From assembly GCA_002803225.1 (NCBI GenBank), contig NXFV01000940.1, positions 1-64,000 of the forward strand: 64,000 nucleotides of DNA. The letters run 5' to 3'. Below are positions 57,301 to 64,000 of this stretch, piece by piece. The notes beneath the pieces are model-generated. The model saw nothing but the letters and a program-made list of their open reading frames with translations. It did no database searches and was not told the DNA's origin. The stretch is from Gamarada debralockiae. Lineage: Eukaryota > Ascomycota > Leotiomycetes > Helotiales > Hyphodiscaceae. How positions within the stretch are numbered: position 1 is the stretch's first letter; the number at the start of each line of letters is the position of its first letter. A program made the position numbers and the translations under genes.

Positions 57301-58167
57301 TTGAATACATTGGAATCGGCTGCCGCGAATTGGCTCCGAACAGTGTGAGCAAGGCGAAGGTTGGAAGCCGGGTGCTGCTGCCCTGTTTTGCAATAGGCTC
57401 ATCTCAACTAGAATAGATCATCAGAATGACTTGAATCAACATGACATAAACAAGGCTCACGCTGGGGTGCTCGTGGACGAAGCCATACACCGAGATCGTA
57501 TTCCGGGGCCCGGTACTCAACGACTGGATAATGTCACCAATCCCGTTTCCGTTTGCAAAGGAGTCATGGATCTTACTCTTGTCTATATCGAGGAAGCCTA
57601 TAGTTCACATAAGATCAGCAAGGAAACACGGATCCCAAAGTAGAAGGCTCTTACCAGCAGCTTCGAGCAACATCTGAGCCATTCCCTCAATTCCTTCATA
57701 TTGCCTGTGGCCTGCACAAAATTGTCATCGACAAACTTAAGAGTAATAGGGAAGGCAGTCATATTTACCATTCACGGCGTCGACATTAAATAGGACGTCG
57801 TACGTGCTGAGAAACCAAGGAAGTTAGAGGATTACTTTTGGCTCTAAATTCAAGGAGAGTATTTCACTCACATGCCAGAGGAGTTTTCCTTTGTAGCTCT
57901 ATTCACAAAAGACTCAAATCCAAGCCAATCTTCTGGCTGTGGACTCGATGGGGAGGGTACAACAGCGTCGTACTTGGCCTGACCCCAAACCTGAAGGGCG
58001 CGAAGTATGTCACGCAGGTCGCGCTCAACACCAAGCCAATAGAGATTAGTCAGCTCTCGTATGAGGACGTGAGGCCCGGGGCTGAGCTCTTTCCACTGTG
58101 TCGGGCGTTGGGATCTTGGTCGAATGGAACGGAGCAGACGCATTTTGTTCCGATCTGCTCCTTTCAT
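54186..58167 (-). CDS. ZZ-like zinc-finger protein with Gly/Asp repeat tail, unknown function
   Basis: Seven exons (57872..58167, 57769..57806, 57655..57711, 57461..57597, 56516..57402, 56051..56460, 54186..55999) give 1,212 residues; all junctions keep frame. The N-terminus has RDLRDILRALQVWGQAKYDA and YEGIEGMAQMLLEAAGFLDI. Around residue 190-250 a ZZ-like finger reads CSHCSEPIRGSRFQC ... CETCARN...HLTKFH. A Ser-rich basic part precedes a conserved-looking core (GNVHMALMIGPLIIENGIP, SRAPRQRRIKTFMKQVAGGV, LQTIVNRLFDPKV, HCQKFCEIMLDRRVFGSFVA). The last ~250 residues are acidic, Asn/Asp-rich, then (GGDY)n. ZZ fingers bind protein tails; beyond that I know no function. It is one of a family I have seen only as uncharacterised in ascomycetes. 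Start chosen at 58167; MRLLRS nine codons later is an alternative. Confidence 0.8.
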
Positions 58168-58633
58168 CAGACCTTTCGCGTTTTTTGTTTCTGCTGTGGG
58201 CAGGCCTACGCGCTCTTATAAACAACACCGATTGCCGCCCATCCCTCGATTGCAGTTTGGTGGCGTGGGGAGCTGCTATTAGATGGCATCCCTCCTGACA
58301 CGAGCCGCCTTGTGGGAGGCTAGCACGGAGCCCCGCGCTGTCGGGCAACATCTGCATGCAGGCCTTTTATCACCTCTTGCGTATTGAATAATTCTACCTA
58401 GTACCGCGGTAAAATTCATGATCTTGGACTGGGCGTTTCCGTGAGCCTTATTGAGCCCTGGCTGATGCATGCATAAGTACGTGGCGAGGTAATTTGGGAA
58501 TGCGCAGTTTTCCAGGAATAACATCGTCCACAGGCCCGAGATCGACCATGCTCATACCTACAGTCCCGTAAATTTTCTGCCAAAAATCGGCTTCTTAGAC
58601 CAGTTTCCATTGTTGGCTACGTCGAAAGATTCG
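58168..58633. promoter_or_regulatory. shared divergent promoter region (ZZ-finger and lipase genes)
   Basis: The 466 bases between two outward-facing start codons hold both promoters by position. I see no defensible named motif; open frames crossing it (58046..58357 - and others) look like chance. Confidence 0.5.
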
Positions 58634-60120
58634 ATGTCTTTTACAGCCAGGCGGCTGGGCGGCAGCCTGCAAGTCTCTGCCGTAGTGACGGGAGCGGCCG
58701 ACTCGGTGCAGCGCTCGGCTACATTGGCAGGAGCTACGGCCGTGGTCGCTGATCTACTTATGGACCTCGATTGTGATCTGGGAGATGCAGATCTCAGGCG
58801 TCGGTTTCACTTACAAAAAGCATTTTTGCTCCGCCATCGTTGCTAACTGTGACCAGAATGCATCGTGGAGGACAGTGACACAAGGGAGCAGCGCAAGATA
58901 AACCTGAAGATCCTCGCATCTTCCCTTCCAATCCCCCCTCCGAAAAGCGGCCCAGTTAAATGGGATTGGTAGGTCCTGCCCTGCCAACAATAAGAATCAG
59001 TTTTGACTTTTGAGCAGCACCGAAGATGTTGGCCAACTCGTCAATGCCGCTGCCCTTTGTTCGAAAGCTGTATATGGGAATGAAAACGACGAGGTAGAAG
59101 TTCCGGTCATATCAGGATATGCTGTCGAACAGAGGTCCTTGATTCTTCCCGCGCGTGCTGGAACACTCAAGGCATCTGCACTGTTTAAAGTCGAAAGAAC
59201 CGGAACCGAACCACGAACAACGATGCTTGTCGCAGCAGTGAGAGGAAGTGCTAGCGTAGCTGATTGGCTTGTTAACTTCGATAATTGGCTGCGCCCATGC
59301 CCCGATATTCTGGTATGTCTCTTCTAATTCATTAACCGCAACCCAAAGATATATACTAATAAGTCGCAGAACATCACGTTCGGCTCGAACCCACTACTGG
59401 CACACAGGGGATTTGCAGAGTGCGCTCGAGTGCTCATCCCAATATTCTCCCAGCAGCTTGCCTCACTCTTAAGCAACTCTGACGCGGGAAATATCGAGGT
59501 TGTCTTTACAGGGCACTCCGCAGGCGGAGCGGTTGCCATGTTGCTCTATGCCCATTTCCTGACAAACAAGACTCGATGTATTATTACCCGGTGCTCCGAC
59601 ATGCGAAATTCTGCGTGCTAACTTAAACACAGACCCGATGTTCAACAAGCCTATGCTTCGATTTTCGTGCATTACCTTTGGTGCGCCGCCGATTTTCAAC
59701 GCAGATATCACTTCAACTCTTAGGAGGTTGCAATCTCAGTCTCCCCGCCAGGGTTTAATACTAGCCTGTGTCGCCGAAGGCGATCCAGTTCCTCGAATGG
59801 ACGCGGCGTATGCGAAGCTTGTGGCATATCTCTACCACAAAGCTAGCGCTGAGGAATACGACTTCCCCACTGGTGACGAGGTCGAATTGCCACCTCTTTC
59901 CCTTTTCAGACTGGGCGAAATCGTCATGCTCGCGGACGTTACCATCTCGGGGAATGGATTGAACTTGAGAGCATACTCGTTTCAGGAGGAAGACCTGAGT
60001 GAACTGCTCTGGGCTAATCTTTTCGCTCATAAAAAGGTGCTGTACGCAAAATGGACTGCAGAAGTTGCGGCTGGCCGTTTTAACGGGCGCACGGGATGGA
60101 GAAAGGCTTCTGGGAAATAG
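58634..60120 (+). CDS. class 3 lipase (alpha/beta hydrolase), intracellular
   Basis: Five exons (58634..58799, 58857..58968, 59018..59312, 59370..59577, 59633..60120) give 422 residues. The lipase_3 core is clear: AAVRGSASVADWLVNFD (oxyanion region), AHRGFAECARVLIP, the nucleophile elbow VFTGHSAGGAVAMLLY (Ser ~239), ITFGAPP, and EGDPVPRM with the acid Asp. The usual C-terminal His is probably in the segment before the end, but I cannot pick it with confidence. There is no signal peptide, so it likely acts inside the cell on acylglycerols or membrane lipids. The first two exons are less certain: exon 1 uses a GTCGGT donor so that exon 2 (CIVEDSDTREQRKINLKILA) stays in frame. An alternative acceptor at 59015 would add one residue. 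Confidence 0.88.
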
Positions 60121-62223
60121 ATTTGTAACGTGATCTGGGGCCCGTTCTCTTCAAGCGGTTCTGGGTGAGCTTGCCACTTGCAAGCAGTTCAGGTACGGGT
60201 AATTTCGTGTCTTATGGGTAAATAGAGCAATATCATGATGCTTCTTAGCAGTTCATATCCAATAATATTGTTTAGCTTATGGATGTGCATTTTTGTACAA
60301 CTTGTTGAGGATTTACGGGTAGTGACCTAGGTCTGAGACTCCAGTCCCAAGCAGGGCCTCAACACGGCCTTCGTTTGGAGTTGCCATAGCCACACAACTA
60401 GGTAGGATGAGACATGTATATATATACGGGAGTTAAGTCCTCTTTTGAAAGGATGAGCTTGAGTTACTTCACCTATCTACTCTCTATATAACGATTGTTG
60501 AGCTCTTTACCTTGCACTCTAGCCACCTTAGTTATTACAGGTACATAAGCTGTTATAGTATTAGCTTATTACACCAGGTGCTAGAAAGGGTCTAGCGGTC
60601 TAGGCTAAAGCAAAGGGAATGATATCGTATTTCATCAATTATAAAATACTGCTGTCCTTTAAGAGGGTATTATTTCTCTTATTCTTTAAAGGTTAGAGAT
60701 TAGTTCTGTGCTGGTTAATACTATACCTTTGATCCTCTGCCTTATCATCTCAAGCGAATCCGCCTCTTCTTTCCCGCGCCGAGAGAGTTACCAGCAAGGT
60801 TCTCTCAATCCTTTCACCCCTGAGAGAATTCGGTCGGAAATCGTTTTTTGGAAAAAGTCCCCATGAGCAGCCATACATCCTGGGACGGGACTACCCGAAT
60901 GGTCGGTGCTGGTATTGAAAGGTAAGAATGAGGAGAACTCGAGGCAGGAACATATCGAGACAGGAGCGTATTCTAGACGAGCTGGCGACGCTCGAGAAGC
61001 AGAAGCGGGAGACGGAAGCTCGTGGCGGACGGAACGGACAACAAAGCAGGAATGGTTCGACAGCGGGGTCAGCATCCAGACCGATGAGTCCAATTGCGTA
61101 GTGGATGGTGAGGAGGAGAGTGTCTGAGGAGGACTAGGATTGCGATTCAGCTAGGGCTTTTCGGAGGTGGAATTTGAGGAATATCATTAGCCAGGAATTG
61201 TCGGAGGCCAAGGAGACCATAAAGTTGCAATTCAACTCCGAAATCTCGTTCTGTGTTTTTTATTTTGCTTGCCACAAAGGCTGATTGTCATCTTCACTAG
61301 GACGACCTTGCCAGACATAGTGATAAATCCACCAGTTATTTCGAAGAGAGATGTCGCTGTGCTGCATAGTAACCATCAATACAAGCCTTTCATGAATTGG
61401 ACTATGTAGTTGGTCAATTGGCCATCTAATTGATCAACTCCATGTTTTCCGAATTCAACTATCTAATTAGTCGATCTCTATGGGAATTGTAAGCTTACAC
61501 AAGGGCCGTAATCTTAAATAAGGGGGTTGCTGTCGATCTGCACTTGACTCTGGACTTGGCTAAACTCTTCATGTAATTTTTAAACGAGCTCGCCACTGAT
61601 AGAGTGAGAGATCTATTGAAAAATTTAGGCCCTGTTAGCTGCAGCAATCTAGACGATAATCTATGCCTCTAATTATCGGTCAAAATATAGCAATTGATGC
61701 GGTAATTAGAGAAACTCCTTTAAAGGAGTTTCTCTTTTTCAAACAATCTGCTATCAAAAAATAATCTCGTTGGGCTATAACAATCTAGTTAAATAATCTA
61801 AGCAATAATCTAAAGAGTTTTCTGTTACCAAATAGGGCCTAAGCTCAAGCGCTAGTCTAGCAACTAAAAGAGATAGTAAGGACTTAGGGTTATAATGTGC
61901 TTTAGCCACCGCAGACGATATAACGAACTCAGAAAATCTAGATCAGCACTAACGCATGCGATAATATCTTAGGTAGGAGCGGCGATTTAGGTGAACCCAA
62001 GTTCTAAGGTTTTGTTTAAAATACTGAGGTTTAGACCCACACTGCACCTGCCTGAATAGTACTAGTTTTGGCCCTATCCAAACACCAAATAATCTGCAGT
62101 TCTACCTTCGACAGGTTTTAAGTTTAGCGACACGTCGACATTAGAATTTTAACGCTGTACGTAATCCGAAAGTCTATAAATTACTTCTTCATCTACTTAG
62201 ACTCTACCTATCGTCTTATCGCA
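60121..62223. other. 2.1 kb AT-rich, RIP-like region without a gene
   Basis: Most of this is AT-rich with frequent TpA and no readable protein. A short coiled-coil-like plus frame (DELATLEKQKRETEAR, about 60.93-61.10 kb) is isolated and unassigned. An imperfect hairpin AGTTGGTCAATT.../...AATTGATCAACT lies at about 61409-61440, and a perfect 28-bp palindrome at 61708-61735. The region looks like worn-out transposon DNA. Confidence 0.5.
61708..61735. repeat. perfect 28-bp palindrome
   Basis: AGAGAAACTCCTTT and its exact inverse meet without a spacer at 61721/61722, followed by a short T run. It sits in an AT-rich non-coding stretch where mutation would be expected to break such symmetry, so it may be the junction of an inverted-repeat element. 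Confidence 0.9.
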
Positions 62224-62811
62224 ATGACGGATCCCAACTTCCACCTTGAGACCCCTCGTCTCTTTCTTGGGTATTTTGATGCGAACAATCCCAAGCACTG
62301 CGCCTTCCTAGTCACTCTTTACAATAGCCCCCTTTTTATTGCCAGCGAAGGACAAACGGAAATCGTCGATGAAGAAAAGGCCCGAGAAAGGATCAGCACT
62401 CGATTTGTCGAAGAGCATAAACGGAACGGCTATGGGCAGTATCTAGTTTCCCTCAAGAGTACACCAATCACACCATTTTCTGAGGCAATCCCGATTGGAT
62501 CTGTTGGCTTGACGAAGAGTACCGACTCCGGAGCATTCGATATTCCAGATATTGGATTCGCCATTATTCCAGACATGAATGGCAAGGGTTATGCCACAGA
62601 GAGTGCACGGTGTCTTTTGGAATATGTTAAGAGGGAAAAGGGACTGGACACGGTTTTTGGGTTGGTCATGGAAACTGACAACAGGGCAAGTTGTAGGGTG
62701 ATGGAAAAGCTAGGAATGCAGGATCTAGGAGTGCAACAGATGCATGACGGTTCAGGTAAAGTCTTCGCATCGCCTGGGTTTAGGGATCTTGAGAAGTACG
62801 GGTTCAAATAA
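62224..62811 (+). CDS. GNAT-family N-acetyltransferase
   Basis: A single exon, 195 residues. It begins FHLETPRLFLGYFD, the usual start of RimJ/RimL-type acetyltransferases, then IPIGSVGLTK (strand 4), PDIGFAIIPDMNGKGYATES (the acetyl-CoA loop, here NGKGYA for Q/R-x-x-G-x-G/A), CLLEYVKREKGLDTVFGLV, and NRASCRVMEKLGMQDLG near the end. It moves an acetyl group from acetyl-CoA to an amine of a small molecule or protein N-terminus; the acceptor is unknown. No signal peptide or introns. A possible TATA-like TATAAATTA lies about 45 bases upstream. It stands intact between two RIP-like stretches. Confidence 0.92.
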   Translation: MTDPNFHLETPRLFLGYFDANNPKHCAFLVTLYNSPLFIASEGQTEIVDEEKARERISTRFVEEHKRNGYGQYLVSLKSTPITPFSEAIPIGSVGLTKSTDSGAFDIPDIGFAIIPDMNGKGYATESARCLLEYVKREKGLDTVFGLVMETDNRASCRVMEKLGMQDLGVQQMHDGSGKVFASPGFRDLEKYGFK

Positions 62812-64000
62812 ATGTTTCTAGTACATAGCATAAGCACAATCTTCTGCTGAATAAATCCCAACTTTGTACAAAGTGGGTTTGTAGCTCTTAGTGAACAAAG
62901 TGAGGAGTAAAAATGACAAAGAAGTAACCAAGAACTGCCCCTCGACTGCAATGAAAAAAGCACACCAGCTGGGATAACCTTGTATGTACAGTTATTATTG
63001 GTCAAATATACGTCTTATGCACAGGCCAAATCAAACACCCAAATTCCGACTTTTTAAGAACAAATTTGAGGAGTTGCCTAAGTAGCGGCTCGCTTAACCA
63101 TGCTGAACTCCCCTACTAGCCTCGGTTTGGTGATATTCATTTCCTTGATGGCTTCGCAAAGCTGGCCCAGTTGGCTTTTATTAGCATCTCGAGGACCCTT
63201 CGTACTAAGGTGCAAGCTCCTCAAGAGCTCTTAATCTCAAGCCCGCTCCCAGGTTGGCCACACTCTTAGACTGTCTTTCTTCAGCGTATAAATCCACTGA
63301 CCAGAAGTTATTCTTCTAAATTAACAAAGTTTCAAAAGTTATATAGCTTGATTTACAAGGGCGAGGAAGGACAGGTTCAGCTCATTGGGGAGTGCAAAAG
63401 TCAGTCGAGGAAGAACCCCGCCGTTCGCAGTTGAAGCAGTCAAGCAATTGACATCAAACTACCCCATGGAGATGGAGTGCCTTGAAGTAGCGAGTTGCAA
63501 CGAGAGAGGAAACGACGGCAGGAATGACACTGACAACGACAAGTCCTGACGGCTAGAAGATGACTGCAAGGCTCTTCAAGTTTTGTCAGCAGACCTTCAA
63601 GTATGGGGCAGGGCTGCCATTGAAAGATTTAAAGGGCTTTAGTGGTGCGGAAATGGCCATAGAAAAGGCTCGTCGAGGTTGTTGCTACTTTGATGAAATC
63701 ACGAACCTGGTTTCCCTTAAACATGGCTTCCCCGACTTCAGCTGAGAATGAGTCTGCAGACCTAGACGTGATACCAGGACCTCAATCCTCTGTACTCAAC
63801 TCCAAGTTCATCCTCCGGACCGCCGATTGCCCCCCAAAAGTATAAATTGGTTAATGATCTGCAGCTTTCGGTTTCCATACAGTGGAAGCGAAGACGAAGG
63901 AGTTGGAAGCTGGAGATGCCCGAGATGGATTTCAGAAAATCAAGAGTGACGGCAGAGAAGACACTTCCATCTTTTATCTGCTACGCTTTTTCACTTGAAA
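62812..64000. other. no supported gene; fragments near right edge
   Basis: Plus frames at about 63370-63546 (FAVEAVKQLTSNYPMEMECLEVAS) and 63560..63745 (FCQQTFKYGAGLPLKDLKGF) read like pieces of a real protein but have different frames and no recognised family. They may be exons or relics of a gene continuing past 64000. Confidence 0.35.

Noticed and set aside
61708..61735. intrinsic terminator
   Set aside because: Hairpin plus T-run resembles a bacterial terminator, but the window is fungal and no gene ends there.

Overview
The window looks like a chromosome arm segment of a filamentous ascomycete (Pezizomycotina; my impression is Leotiomycetes/Helotiales, not proven). The reasons are genes with many 45-60 nt GT..AG introns carrying CTAAC-type branch sites, fungal-only families (HET domain, Clr2, SUR7/PalI, HOL1-like MFS, GH11 xylanase), small cysteine-rich secreted proteins, and AT-rich islands whose mutations fit repeat-induced point mutation (RIP).

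Layout. 1-5.3 kb is a secretome-like stretch: a decayed small secreted protein, a decayed Ser/Thr-rich GPI-type protein, and one intact six-cysteine secreted protein. 5.3-13.9 kb has no gene I can support. 13.9-15.2 kb holds a protein with three CxxC cysteine modules. 18.8-19.6 kb is a RIP-damaged GH11 xylanase. 21.8-24.4 kb has an eight-cysteine secreted protein and, convergent to it, an MFS transporter. 25.3-38 kb is the conserved core: a roughly 1,430-residue protein combining a zinc finger, a P-loop G domain, a RING-like finger and a patatin phospholipase (with a one-base frameshift in the G domain), then a SNF2 ATPase with C-terminal PHD fingers, divergently paired with a Clr2-type silencing factor. 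38-46 kb is a gene graveyard (an O-methyltransferase relic, a tRNA-like unit, a secreted protein with a broken signal peptide, a HET relic) that ends at an intact short-chain dehydrogenase. 48.5-49.25 kb is a MITE with ~90 bp inverted repeats. 49.6-50.6 kb is a SUR7/PalI protein. 53.6-60.1 kb has a small tail-anchored candidate, a seven-exon ZZ-finger protein with a Gly/Asp repeat tail, and a divergent class-3 lipase. 60.1-64 kb is mostly AT-rich, with an intact GNAT acetyltransferase.

Themes. Chromatin silencing is represented by the SNF2-PHD/Clr2 pair with a shared 0.88 kb upstream region. Cell-recognition or defence-type proteins are the patatin/P-loop protein and the HET relic. Around them lies host-interaction material (effectors, xylanase), much of it broken, consistent with a fast-evolving RIP-affected compartment around a conserved core. 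The most unusual object is the multi-domain patatin/G-domain gene. I found no CRISPR array, no rRNA and no convincing functional tRNA.
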